From Symsagittifera roscoffensis (Eukaryota > Xenacoelomorpha > Acoela > Convolutidae), in the NCBI RefSeq assembly GCF_963678635.1, contig NW_026970706.1, forward strand, positions 1 to 64,000: 64,000 nucleotides of DNA, in the 5' to 3' direction. Below, piece after piece: positions 29,517-40,876 of the stretch. The notes below the pieces were generated by a model that saw only the letters and a list, made by a program, of their open reading frames with translations, ran no database searches and was not told the origin of the DNA. Positions within the stretch are counted from its first letter, which is position 1. The number at the start of each line of letters is the position of its first letter. The translations under genes and the position numbers were made by a program.

Positions 29517-31036
29517 GGCGATTTTGAGGGTTCTATCATGTCGTATTCAAGCAACATTTCTATTTCCGCTCGGCACGCTTCCGATTTGTGTGGCGTCATT
29601 CGCCTTGCGCCTTCCCTATGGGGAACGGCGCCCTCTTCTAGTTCGACTTCGTGTTCGACGAAATTACAGCAACCGATATCCGCCTTATGTTTTGAAAATA
29701 CATCTGCGTTCCGATTTAGGAGGTCCCGTAATTTTTCGAAATCTCCCTCACCTATTTTCCCTTTTAAATGTTATATCTCTGGCAAAACCGGTTTGTCAGA
29801 TTCTAGTTCATATGACGAGGGGCGTTCCGGAAAATTCGAGCAGCTTGATAAGCCGTCGTCCGTCTCGGATTTCATTGAAAACAATTTATGAATAGATTTT
29901 AATTCATTAATTCTCTTTAAAATTTTATCTTTATTGGCATGATAAGGACAGTCTTTCACACTATATTTCTTCAAGTTTTGTGTCTCCTCATAGTCGGTCC
30001 TCATCGGCAAAGCGTAGCCAAGCTTCTTTCCACGCTGGATTGAAACCGTGGTGTCCAGTGTGTTCAACAACACACTGACACACAGTCCGTTTCGCGTTAC
30101 CGAGAAGCTCCGGCCTAAAATCACCGAACTCTGACTATTTGGATTCGGTACTAAGCAAACCTGTTTAATATCACTTAACGAATTTAAATTTCTCATTCTA
30201 AAAATTGCTACTACAGCTTGTCCTGGTTGTAATTTTACTTTTCTATCCAAAAAAACTGGTACCTTATTTTCGTCTGTTATTATCCTATTAATTGGTCTCT
30301 TAACATACTTTCGGTCCGGGTTTCTAATCCGTATTAGACCGTTGTTCAAGTCAATCATCACGTCAAAATTCCTGACAAAATCTCTGCCCAAGATGAATTG
30401 GTCGGCGTCGTCCAGATTCTCTACCACCAGGAAGCTCATCCAAAGATCCCGTCCTCCCATGTGGAGGACCGTTATTGGTGTTCTTCCGGCCACGTAGATA
30501 GCTCCTCGATTGGCGGCGGCCAGTCGGAGATTCGTTGGAATTAGATCTTCCCGCGTGAAGCCCATTCTTTCCCAAGTTTTTATCGGCATCACACTCACTA
30601 CCGCTCCTGTGTCCAGAAGCCCTGTGACTCCAATTTTTGTTCCGTTGGTGTCGAGCAGATGTGCTGTCACATCTGCTTCATATCCAATGTGTACTGCGTC
30701 TTGTTCCATCATGGCGTCATGGCCTATCCTGCGGACCTTGAGTTCCTCTTCTCCCAAATAGATCTGCCCCATTTGGTCATCATCTGTTGTTACATAAGTC
30801 CTGGTGTAGATACTGATTCCATCCACGTTCAGTATTACTTGATACGGCCCATAGACCTCTAGGTAGCGTCCATGAAGTTTCTTCATGCGAGGGCCACCCG
30901 TCGTTAGAAGTGCTCGCACAGATCTCGACTCGGTGCGTGGCTCCACCTGTCTCAGATAATCTGCATATGTGTCCAAATGCATCAAAGTGAACTCGGATGG
31001 TTCACTCAGATTTCTGATCACCTGATGTCCAGCCAC
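29517..31036 (-). pseudogene. Pol of A: retropepsin-type protease and start of RT
   Basis: The aspartic protease that matures Gag and Pol: LLDTGAVVSVMP (Asp-Thr-Gly at about residues 142-144 from the Met at 31036) and a flap/ILGRDFV block 90 residues on. The frame begins 5' of the Met: its first codons read KIQSIISVAGHQ, where B copy 2 is contiguous with gag, so a small indel (or a frameshift site) near 31045 separates gag from pol in A. An in-frame TAA at 29771-29773 replaces a Glu codon seen in B; beyond it 29517-29770 continues in the same frame into RT. Confidence 0.85.
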
Positions 31037-31041
31037 TGAGA

Positions 31042-32010
31042 TTATCGACTGTATCTTGCTTCTTGCGGCATCATGCCGAACCTCCTACCGGAGATCACTT
31101 TAAGTTTCATGTCTAAACTGCTTGGTGTTTTCGTCTCCTCGAACTCCGTTGCTTCGAAGGTATTCAATTGCTCCTGAAGCTTTTCATTTTCCAGTTCAAG
31201 TTTCACTTTTTGTTCGATCTCTTTCGTCACCAATTCCTGTTGTACTCTATTTAGAGCATCCCTTGCGGCTGCCTTATAATCGATCTTGAAGTCCTCAGCC
31301 GCAGTTGCCGGTTCCTGCTCACGTGTCTCCCCTGTTACCGCTTGCATTTTCTTTGCCGCCAGCTCTTGAGGTTTATCCTTTCTGCGTGCCTCCGCTTCAC
31401 TCAAAAGTCGAGCCTTGCTGGCTTTCACTCCTGACAAAGCTTCTTCATGTCTTGGATGCTTGATGTCTGCCACTGCATCCCAGAATTGCGGACAATCTGA
31501 TTTAAAATGACCTTCCAAGTTGCAAAAAAAACATCTCGGGCCGAATTTCGCAATTACTCCTCTCATGAAATCCTCATGGTCCAACTCTGACGCATCTTCG
31601 TCCTCGAGGCTAAAGCCTATTGCTTTCATGCCTTGTTTGTAGGCTGGGCATGCTGACACATGATGGTCTGTTGAACTGCAATTAGCACAAGAGCGTCTAT
31701 CATCCCTCTTGTCGATATCATCCCTCGGTTTGTACCAATTGTTCCCTTGGTTTGCTGGTCCGTTGTTAAAATTGCCATAATTGTTCTTGTAATATCCAGA
31801 TCTTGAAGGAGGTTTCAACAAAAGATACTCTTTTGATTTGAGCCTCAACTCCTCCGGTGTTGGCGCATTAGTTGATAGTGGTGTGTAATGCGTTGCTAGC
31901 ATCGTACGAAGTTCATCATTTTTCACACCATCGATGAATTTTGAGGCTACGGCCAGGTTCATCCTTCGGTTTGACTCATCCGGTTGGCTGCGTCTTCTCA
32001 GCATTTCCAA
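31042..32010 (-). pseudogene. Gag of A: C-terminal part with two CCHC zinc knuckles
   Basis: Nucleocapsid region that binds genomic RNA. Two consecutive C-x2-C-x4-H-x4-C knuckles are complete: CANCSSTDHHVSAC and CFFCNLEGHFKSDC. A long charged, helical tail follows. It is in the same frame as the upstream gag segment, separated only by one TGA at 32044-32046 plus eleven codons, so the Met at 32010 is internal. The final residues diverge from B because of an indel near 31045. Confidence 0.85.
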
Positions 32011-32043
32011 ATCATCGAGAAACTTGTCTATGGTTTCATCCTC

Positions 32044-34008
32044 TCAATGCCTCCGTTTCTCGAAGCGCATCATCGCCTGGTGCCCCTGCACCTCTGATAT
32101 GAAACGGTTTAACAAGATTTCGAAGATTTTCTCAGCAGTGTCACGTTGATACTGTTTCTTGGCCATGACACAGTTCAGGGCTGTCCCTTCTAAGTTGCTG
32201 GTGAGCGCGCTGCATTCCTGTCTCTCCGACAAGTCCTCTTCCTCGAAATGCAGCTTCATTACCTCTATCCAGGTATCAATACAGCCATCAGATTCGTCTT
32301 TGTAGCATCTTGGCTTCTTAAAGACTCTTCTGGACTTCTCACTGCGTTCATTGGTTCTAGATAACCTAGTCAGGAATGTCTCCAGAGACCTGTTCAGGGG
32401 TTCAAATGCTGTGGCCATTGCCGTAGCATCCCTTGAGTGTCCCGCTTGAGTGTCCTCACACCTCGTCGAAGGCTCTGTGTGCGGTGCATCCCTGCAATCC
32501 GAATCACCGTGAGCGTTTCCCGCTTGGCCCACATGACTCCTCCTCGGGCTTGCATGCCCCCTGTTGCCGGAATCACTTCTCCCAGTCGCATGTGTGCTTT
32601 GCGTTGGTCGTTCGTTAGAGGTCTGTCTGTTCCCCGTTGAACTTGCTCTACTGTTCGGGCCCCATGCTGTATTACCCCTTGTGGCATAGCCTGATGAACT
32701 GCCCCTGCCTCTAGTGGATCCATACGTCTTCCTCCTTTGATGTTCATTGAAGTTCACCCTCGGTTCCCTGCTGGGACCTCCCGAGTTCGGCTCTCCTTCT
32801 TTTGGTCCACTCTTGCTGCTTAGTAGCCCGTCCAACCTATCCATGATAGCCTGAGATCGCCTCTCCATCATCGCGTCTATCTTTGTGTCAAGAGTCCCAA
32901 GAGACTGCTCTTGCTGAATTCTTAACTTCTCCATGTCGGCTCTTAAGCGTAACTCCCTCTGTTCCGCCTCTCTTGTCATTCGCGACAAGTTCCTCGTCAT
33001 ATGTTCGTCCGTTCTTTCTTTCAAGCGTTTTTCGCTCCTGCCAACTTCTTGTCTGTTGCGGTTTATATCTTCCCGCAGTTTTTCTCTTTCAATGTGAACT
33101 GCTCTTTCTAGTTCACTCATCCTTATTGACATCTGCTCGTTTTGTTCTCCTAAGCTGTCCACTATGTTGTTTAAGGCTTCTTCTAGTGCTGCCCCGTTAT
33201 CCACGAGTGGCGTCACTAGTGGCGGTGTAACCCTGTCGGTCCCAGGTAGCTTCATGCTGGTCGAGATCCGGGCCTCGACTCTCTGTCTCGACGTCTTCCC
33301 ATTATCTATTTCAGGATCCGCTAACGCGTTGCCTAGCCCTCTGGTTCTACTCTCTCCAGTTTGTGGCTCTGAACTCGTCATAATCGCGAAGTCTTTTGAC
33401 TGGCCCGGTGTGTTTGCCTCTTTGCTTATTGTTGTCACTACACCAAATTTGTCCATGGTTCCAGTCTCTCTTCCGACGTATGCCTCATTCTCCTGGATTG
33501 AACTATTGAGGCTGACTTGAGATCCAAAGTCCCCTTGCTCCTCTTCATCCTCTTCCTCCTGGGTTTCAACTTCGTTCCCCGCGCCTCCTCCCATGGTGAA
33601 TGGAAAGATGTTTCCGAAAGTGTTCTTCATTCTTTCTGAGAACGATGATGACGTTGTTTGTTTCCCAGTTCCGCCTACCATCATAGTGTTGTCTGTCGGA
33701 GATCTTCTCGTTGCCGCTACTTCAGTTGAGATGTCGGACAGTTCCGACATCTCTTCTTGATCCAGCGTCCCGGTGGAAGTGGCAAAATCATGGCCTTGTT
33801 CTACCGGAGTAGTTTCACTCGCCAGCCTTCTGCCTCTCCCTTCCAGTCCATTTACTTCCTGGTTGTCGTTCATGGTATGGTCCGTATTGACCTCCACTTC
33901 TAACAGTTCTTTTCGCTCTTCTGAGGTCTTCTGACTTCTCGTTTCAACCATTCTGCCTGAAACCGTCCCTTTTTTTATCAGACCGGGATCGCTTGATCCA
34001 ATCCACAA
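32044..34008 (-). pseudogene. Gag of A: N-terminal disordered region, coiled coil and capsid-like part
   Basis: Residues ~270-400 form a strongly charged heptad-rich coiled coil, then a Ser/Gly/Arg-rich linker, then a conserved block (FEPLNRSLETFLTRL ... IDTWIEVMKLHFEEE ... GHQAMMRFEKR) that resembles the capsid-like gag domain of Ty3/gypsy elements. Two starts are possible: the first Met at 34008 or the Met at 33951 (MVETRSQKTSEE), which looks more like a protein start. The TGA that ends it replaces an Arg position of B, so full Gag would have continued into 32010-31042. Confidence 0.82.
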
Positions 34009-34887
34009 AAGGATCGGTCATCGTCTTTCTCTGATCTTCAGGTATGAATTTCCTAGAGCTATTACCTCGTTTTGGTATCCTTGACTTGTCTAGACTCATT
34101 CTCTATTTGTCACTTTCTAATGCCTATTCTTGACTCAATTGCTAGAGACCTTATAGTTTTATTAACAATAATAATGACACAACACAATAAATTTCACCAG
34201 ATTCTATTAAATAGTGACCACGAATCCCTGTATGTTATCAGAGTACAGTTTGTATAAAATTTATTCACACTAACCGATTATCGGTCCAAAGATTTGAAAA
34301 CTAGCACAATATGATGTTATCAGTCAATTTAAAAGATAGTGTACTCACTACCCAATCAAGCACAGTTTATGTTGATTTAAAATCAAAAAACAAAATATAT
34401 ATATTTAATGTCAAACTATGAATACCTCTATGAAAAAAAACGTATGTGTAATGTACTCTTAGTCGATCGCAGAACAATAGTCGAACCTGTCTTTTAAAGA
34501 AAAAGCCTTCCCTGCTCGGTGCTGCACCAAACAGACAAAACTTTGAAGGCAGTAATTTTCTCAAGTGGGCGTCTATTGCACCCACCGAGTACTGTGTTAC
34601 CTATCTGCCTATGGACTGCCCGAGCTAGACCTACTAAAATCCTCAGGGCAGTCACTTTTCCCAAAAACGTATTGTGTTACGATCCACACCAATGAATCAC
34701 GCTCTTTTTAATTTAGACTTAGTGTCGCGAATATCCGAGTTCGGACCTGTTTTGTTTTGGTCTGGTTCTTATTGAAAGGCAAGTTACCAGTGCAGTCACT
34801 GATACCTAGCCTGTGTGCTAATAACCTAATACCTCTCACTTTTTAGTCTTTTTTTTTCGTTTACCTGAGTCCTTTAATAAAAAAAAT

Positions 34888-35228
34888 ACCCCTCCGGATT
34901 GGCACAAATAGGACCCTTCCGGGCTAATAGAATCTAGACCCCTCCGGATTGGGACCCCTCTGAGTTAAATAATATAAGACCCCTCCGGATTTGGACCCCT
35001 CCGAATTAGCAACTATAAGACCCCTCCGGATTCGGAACCCTCCTAACTTGAAAGAAAAAAAAAATTTTGACCCCTCCGGATTGGGAGCCCTCCGGTTTTG
35101 TAAAAGTAGCTTTTCGGAGTTTACCTTCTTTCAACCTATGCCCCTCCGGATACGTTCTCCGATGCAATTTTGCTCTTTCAATTAACTAGGAAGGGTATGT
35201 GCTACTTTCCTAGACCCTTCCGGATTGA
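34888..35228 (-). repeat. Cluster of leader motifs (sense AATCCGGAGGGGTC)
   Basis: About ten copies of plus-strand GACCCCTCCGGATTGG or close variants, for example near 34888, 34937, 34978, 34994, 35019, 35069, 35139 and 35211, with irregular spacing of 16-50 bases. Further copies lie at 35692, 36169, 36400, 36430 and, inverted, at 35751 and 36842. Both LTRs carry two more in opposite orientations. Some copies are followed by GGTGAAGGGTC, which could pair with the ACCCTTC start. Confidence 0.8.
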
Positions 35229-36980
35229 AGTTAAGCCTCTTATTTGACAATTCACACTGACGGTGAAGGGTCTTATCGCTCGCCTAACTTCGGCTCGATT
35301 AAGGTTCTGCTGTGCCTTTAGCCTTCCCTTTTTGTCTAGAACAGCCTAAAGTTACTTTATTCAACCGCTATTACCTTTTGGTAGGGGTATAATGGCTTTT
35401 CTAAAATATTTTTGTAAAACGTGAAGGGTGTACCCTTCCAAATTGAGGAATTTGCTAAAAACAATCTCAAAAAACTTTTCACGCTTACTTTTCTGTCCCT
35501 ATCAGTAAGTTCAGCTAATTTCTGATCTATTGGTACCAAGATCAACTCGATTTGCCCAGTAGTTCCAAAGTTATTAACCAAAAAGTTATTATTGATCCGA
35601 GCTCAGAAGGCCTATACTCTTCTAGTTCAATGCAAACGACCCGATCTAAAACGCTTTTGCTGAAAAATTTCGCGAAAAACTATGCTACCTGTACCCCTCC
35701 GGATTGATGAATCCACCAAATCAAACACGTTATGTTCGATTTCTCTGCAACCCGGAAGGCTTTCGGGTAGCGGGTTTTAAAACTTGTAGATTCACTAGTG
35801 GACGTTGTCCGAACAACTATTTTTGCTGTTGTAACTCAAAAATTTCAAAAAATTTTCTGAATTTATAGTGTTTCGTTTTCTCAAAAATCACGAAATTTCG
35901 ATTTTCGGTACCAAAATAGTTCCAACCACTCTCGAACTTAACTTAACCGGTTCTATCTATTATGGTAGTGCAGTTACGATGTAACACACTAACTTAGCGC
36001 TTTTTTCCGTTTCAAAAAATATCGATATCTCAAAAATCGCGACTTGTGGGGGGATCAAAATATCGCTATTTTGACCCTAAAAACCGGTCTGTTTTCGTTG
36101 TTTTTCACTGAAAAACGATATAAGACTATTAATATAGGCTATATAAGTAATAATATTAGTAATACTATACCCCTCCGGGTTTGTTTAATATCCGAATCAA
36201 GGTGCTTAACTCGGATATTCGCAGTTCGGTGAAGGGTCACTACAGTGCAGCACTGTCGAGCCCCCCACAGATTACTATCTTAATTTTTGTACCAAAAGGG
36301 CTACAAAACTTGTTAACGATACCCAACAGTCGATTGTTGTCGTCGTTGAGCCTCTTCTTGTTGCTCCTTGTACTGCTTGCCGGATCAGTCTTCTCCCAGG
36401 ACCCTTCCGAATTGAGCGCAAATCAGCTGATCCCTCCGGATTGAGCGCAATTTATCATTAACGTGCTTAAATGCTCAAATAACCCTACAGTACAAGCCTC
36501 ACAAACGGGCTACAAAACTGATCGTAACGATCCTGACTGATATAAATGCCTGTAACAACAATATATCTATCAACAAAAAACGGGGGGGGGGGGGTCGGAT
36601 CACATCTTGTCTGGGGGGATGATTTCTACTGATTTTTTACTTTTTTACTGTTTTTGGTTTTTTCGGCAATTTTTTATGTTTTTTGTTTTTCTTGGGTACT
36701 ATACTACTTTTTGTTTGGTTTTACTTATATCTTTAAGTGTTTTTGGTCACAAACCACTCAGGGGATGAGGGGTTCGCGATTCCCCCCACCCTTCCTGGTT
36801 CGTGAATTTTCGGTCTTAACTAGGTTAAAAAACTATTCACGGTAATCCGGAAGGCTTCCGCGTTCCGAACTACCCTTCCGCCCCGGCGGTTTAGGCCTAT
36901 TAAGGGATTTAATGTGAGCATCCGCTCGGCGCAGAGTGCTCGTTAACGGTTCTGCCGGTCATGATGTTAAAAAAGAATAA

Positions 36981-36995
36981 CACCCAGGAGCGCCA
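36981..36995 (-). promoter_or_regulatory. Primer-binding-site candidate of element A
   Basis: Sense TGGCGCTCCTGGGTG begins 12 bases after the 5' LTR. It starts TGG, as expected for pairing with a tRNA 3' CCA. The tRNA was not identified, and the distance from the LTR is larger than in most retroelements. Confidence 0.4.
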
Positions 36996-37007
36996 TAAAA
37001 ACATACA

Positions 37008-37929
37008 TGTAACATTCGCCAGGAAGATACATATCGACGGAAAACAAAACTAAGTCTTAAGACGACTGGCTAACGTCTAAACAGAGCTTTGCATGCTTTT
37101 CACCGTCTCTACCAAGCCAGTACTTTTCGGTGGTCTTTTCTAACATCGGGTCGACAAAAACGTTACTGCTTTCGGCTTCGGTCAAAACACTCAAATTAAC
37201 TAGATTGCATGCAGAAATAGTGAGCTCATGGCTGGGTCTCAGTATCCCCAGACCACGAGGTCACTCCTAAAAACAGGGCTACTACTTATTATATTACTAT
37301 TGTTTTTGTTCAGTAGATAAAAATCATCATCTCCGTCGAAGATGGATCAAACCTTTCCCCCAACTCCTAGTTTCTCATCCCTATCAAAATGAATCCAGAT
37401 ATTAATTAAATTCAGGTCAGGACATGACAGGAAGCTAAAAGTTTATGTAACAGGCTAAAAGTTTCAGTCCCGAAACCCTTCCGGATTCTTGAATCCACTG
37501 AATCAAGCTCGCTAATCTTGACTTCTTCTTAATCCGGAAGTCTGTCCTCCACCCTTCACCGTTGTCTGCAACGGCCTTGCAACTATTGTAGCGACACAAT
37601 AGTTGCAACTCGGAGTGTTCTCTGCAATTTCTGCAATCGGCTATTGTTTTTTCTCACGATTTTCGCACTTCTCGTCCGCGCAACTAATGTTGTTGTGTTT
37701 TTCTTTTTTTGTTTTTGCCAAAATGGCCGTTTCTGACGTTTCTCAGAAATATGACGTCATAATTCGAATTTTTGAAATTTAAAAATACCAGAATATTCCA
37801 GCCCTCACCGTTTGGCCAATCGTTCCAATAACGTTCTTAGTTCTTAATAACCACCAATCCGGAAGGCTCGCTGCTAAAAATTCGAATTCTGCAGAGATTG
37901 CATTTTGGCCATTCTGGTCGAATGTCACA
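37008..37929 (-). repeat. 5' LTR of element A
   Basis: 922 bp, TGTGACATTC...GCGAATGTTACA in the sense direction. It matches 13386-14308 with about ten substitutions and a one-base difference in a T-run. In this copy the internal hairpin is longer than in the 3' LTR (arms TTGCAACTATTGT and ACAATAGTTGCAA). It would hold the promoter, but no TATA box could be assigned with confidence. Confidence 0.93.
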
Positions 37930-38341
37930 CTGTTATGGTCAGACCTGCCAAGAGCTTAGGGGTTATCAGGTTTTCTTTTTCTCCCCCGACTAGTGTCGCA
38001 CCATCTCCTTGCCCGCTCTCGCCTGAACGACCAGCACTAGTCAGAGAGGCCACCACTGTGCTGGCTTTTGATTTCCTCACTCTCTGATTCACGACTCGAC
38101 TCCCTGTTTTTCCTTTCAATCGCTTCAGCCCTTTTTTGGCTCGTCTAACGGGTAGTTTCTTCGTGACCGGCTGGTCATCGGCACTGTCCTCTGTGACTGA
38201 CTCGGTCAGAACATCAGACTCCATGGAGTTCATTATCTTCTCCAGGACCTCACGCATGATGGGTTGGTTCAGCCCCACCTTCATTATGGATTGCGTCCCG
38301 TATCTTCTTATCACGTCCCATGACCTCTCCATGAAGCTCAC
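37930..38341 (-). pseudogene. ORF3 of B, segment immediately 5' of the element A insertion
   Basis: Aligns with A residues of about 1830-2000: FMERSWDVIRRYGTQSIMK, GLNQPIMREVLEKI and a Lys/Arg-rich basic stretch. The sequence runs into element A after the codons for LTIT and resumes at 13385 in a compatible frame. Apparent residues beyond 37930 are LTR sequence. Confidence 0.8.
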
Positions 38342-38415
38342 TCGGCTCCAGGTTGCCCCTGTCCTGCGTTCTAGTTCGCTTTGATATCTCTCCCACTCCT
38401 CTTCCGGTAGAGTAC

Positions 38416-39264
38416 TCAGGAAGGATACCTCATCGATTCTTCAATTTTTCTCCTCCTTGGTGACTCATGGAGCAACCTTTGTGGATCCCTACTTCGGCAC
38501 TCTCTTGGCTGACTTACTGGATCCACAGGAGATAAATCAAATGACGCCTCTTTAGTAGGGGACATGAAAGACGATGGCGTCATCAGCAATAGACTCCCAT
38601 CGACTTCTCCGTCATCGTCTTCACTAAACCGGTATTCCAGCAAGTCTCTCTCCAACGCTCCTAGATCCGTCTCACCCGGCCTTTCTGTCTTTCGCCTGGT
38701 GTCGTCCTCGTCCTGATCCATTTGTTCATCGTCATTCGCATCCGGCTTCGGTCTAGGTCCCGAAGGGCCTTGTCTTGTGTCCACGCCCGAGTCCGGCCGC
38801 GCCGGTACGGTCAGGTCTCCTGCGTGATAGAACAACTCATCATTCACCAGGAACTCTACCGACTCCTCGCCATGTTGTGCCAGGTCCTCTACCGTTATAT
38901 ATGAGCCTCCTCTGCACTCTTTTGCTACTTCCAGCATCACCACTTTCACCTCTCCTGACCACCTCAGTCTTGATAAATAATCGGTGGGGGCATACACATC
39001 CTTCCACACCTCAGCCGAGACTCCCGGTCTCCTGGAAGGTGGTGCCTTGATCTTCTTCCTGCTCCAAGCATCAGGAAATGTGAAGTCAAACGTGTGTGCG
39101 GCTGCAACGTTCCAACCGATGAAGCGCGGCTCCATCCCTTCACTCCACTTCAGCATTCTCCTCTCGGCATCACGTGCTGCTCCGATGCGAGGGGCAATGA
39201 TGGGAGATGTGACTCCCAACAATATTCTCCTTATCGGTGGATATCGAGGGCATTGGTCCGGCAA
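38416..39264 (-). pseudogene. ORF3 of B, region around the acidic linker
   Basis: Aligns with A residues of about 1510-1820, from the YPPIRRILLG block through the Asp/Glu/Arg-rich linker to SPRRRKIEESMR (A: SPRRRRIEASAR). The linker is rapidly diverging and rich in Asp, Pro and Ser. Frameshifts lie on either side. Confidence 0.72.
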
Positions 39265-39288
39265 TGGCCTGGACCCAGAAAACCACGC

Positions 39289-40749
39289 TTACTGGTTTTC
39301 TTTAACGTGTGCGTAAGCTTCTGGCAGAAGTGGGACTCTCATTGCCGTTCCTGAATCCTTCACTACCGGTCTCAGATTCCAGAGCTTCGGGTTAAACTGG
39401 ATATGGGAGAGGTCTTCGCGGCCCATTCTGCACCTGAAGTTGTTGTTGAAATCCATCAACACCCAACCCGGCTCCGCTATTCTCCTGAACAGCCAATCGT
39501 CGCTGGCCAGTCCTCTCAGCTCCTTCTGCTCTGCCCAGTTCAGCACAGAACAATCTACAACTGAGACCAGGTTGACATACAACACAGAGTTCCTGTATGC
39601 CTTGACTTGCACGTCTGGGAATACGAAGGAGATCACCGATCCATACACCACCGTGACAAACTCCCGCAGCCCATGAATCAGAGCCAACGGATCGATCCGC
39701 ATCATGACAGCCAAATCTGTCACCAAGGTTATGCCACAATACTGTCTGCACTCTTCCGCATACGTCGCCACCTTATCTTCTCCTGTGACACTTCTGTTCT
39801 GTTGCAGGAGATATTGGAGCAGGAGAGTCCTCCAGTCCTCCATTTTCCTGAGCGAGGCGGTTTCCAACTGAGCGTTGAACTCGCGACTAGCTCCCTGGAG
39901 TTGTTCGGGGTAACGCAACAACACAAGCAAATCACCCAGGCGACCATAGGTCATGGCAATCAAAGTCAGGAGTCCGTCTAATCTCAAATCTGCTAATGCC
40001 TGGATGAAGAGATTCGCAGGTCCCTTCACGAAATTCTCGTGACCAAATGTCACGTACAGGGTCAATATCAGGCCAATCGACAGCTTCCTGATATCTTTGA
40101 CGAAACTCGCGATCAGGTTCCGAGATGCCCTCGGAGAGCACGTCGACAGGAAGGATGGAGTCCATCCCACTCCCATTCCACCCAAGATAGCATCTGATCG
40201 CTCGTACTGTGCCCTCGTGGCCAGTATGTCAGCTTCGAAGCAGTCCAACGACATCGTGTTCACATTCTGCATGAACTGCAACATCATGCCCCCGGCTAAC
40301 TCCCGGTCATCCAACAAGTTTTTCAGATACGCGTGTATCTCTTTGATCACAGCCGGTGCATGCTCGAATGCATCCTCTCCCAAGGTACACATTCTCGGTG
40401 ACAAGTACAACCATGAGTTGTTGTGCGGCTTCGTGCGCAAAGCCATTGCTATGAGATCCTCTTCAGCTGACGTCATGTTCTTCCTGACTGTCCTTCCCTG
40501 TTCATTCTCCGCTTGCTCCATCTGTCTGAACCAGAGATCATTAGCCATCTGTTGTACTAACAAATGATCGTCATCTTCCCCTGGTCTTAGCTTCAGTAAC
40601 CTCGCGAAGTTGGACAGCTCCAACCCCAGAATCTCATCCAACACCAACCGCGTTGTGCTACAATCTTTGAGTCCCTGAATGGCATTCGAAATGTCAGCCC
40701 AAACGGCAGGGAGCTCAGATCGGGATGGGTAATAGTTGTTGGGGTCCAC
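39289..40749 (-). pseudogene. ORF3 of B, central helical region
   Basis: A 486-codon open stretch, the longest left in B ORF3. It aligns with A residues of about 1020-1500 through motifs such as LDEILGLELSNFARLLKL, GWTPSFLS, FVKGPANLFIQALADLRLDGLLTLIAMTYG and CSVLNWAEQ. Strong conservation of LRLDGLLTLIA-x-T-x-G in both copies suggests a structured domain. I do not recognise the fold. Confidence 0.78.
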
Positions 40750-40876
40750 TATTCTATTCGGGGCAGGAATTATTACGTTGATTCGTCACTCTGCTATCGT
40801 TGTGACCATCGTGTACATAAACTGAAGGGGTTCTGGCAATGCAGCGATCCAGGTGACAACACAAAGACCACCTTCA

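Larger units (their letters stand above)
34009..37007 (-). other. 3-kb leader (5' untranslated region) of element A
   Basis: Lies between the 5' LTR and gag and has no meaningful open frame. It carries many copies of a CCGGA-centred motif (34888-36880), a stretch near 35695-35770 that resembles an LTR segment (13855-13925), and a run of thirteen or more G's near 36583. A leader of this length suggests packaging or translation-control signals. Confidence 0.7.
13386..37929 (-). mobile_element. Element A: 24.5-kb giant Ty3/gypsy-like LTR retrotransposon with SGNH-domain ORF3
   Basis: Two near-identical LTRs (13386-14308 and 37008-37929) bracket, on the - strand, a PBS candidate, a 3-kb leader, gag, protease, RT/RNase H, integrase with DD35E and GPY/F motifs, a 2,983-aa ORF3 and a PPT. 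The order PR-RT-RH-IN and the GPY/F module place it in Ty3/gypsy. By eye the LTRs differ by about ten substitutions and one single-base indel, so the insertion is fairly young. It lies inside ORF3 of the related element B. The only direct repeat at the ends is CTG (13383-13385 and 37930-37932). Gag-pol is broken in several places, whereas ORF3 is intact. Confidence 0.92.

Noticed and set aside
36583-36596. G-run as a telomeric or quadruplex element
   Set aside because: A single homopolymer in the leader; nothing links it to a function, and homopolymer length is prone to sequencing error.
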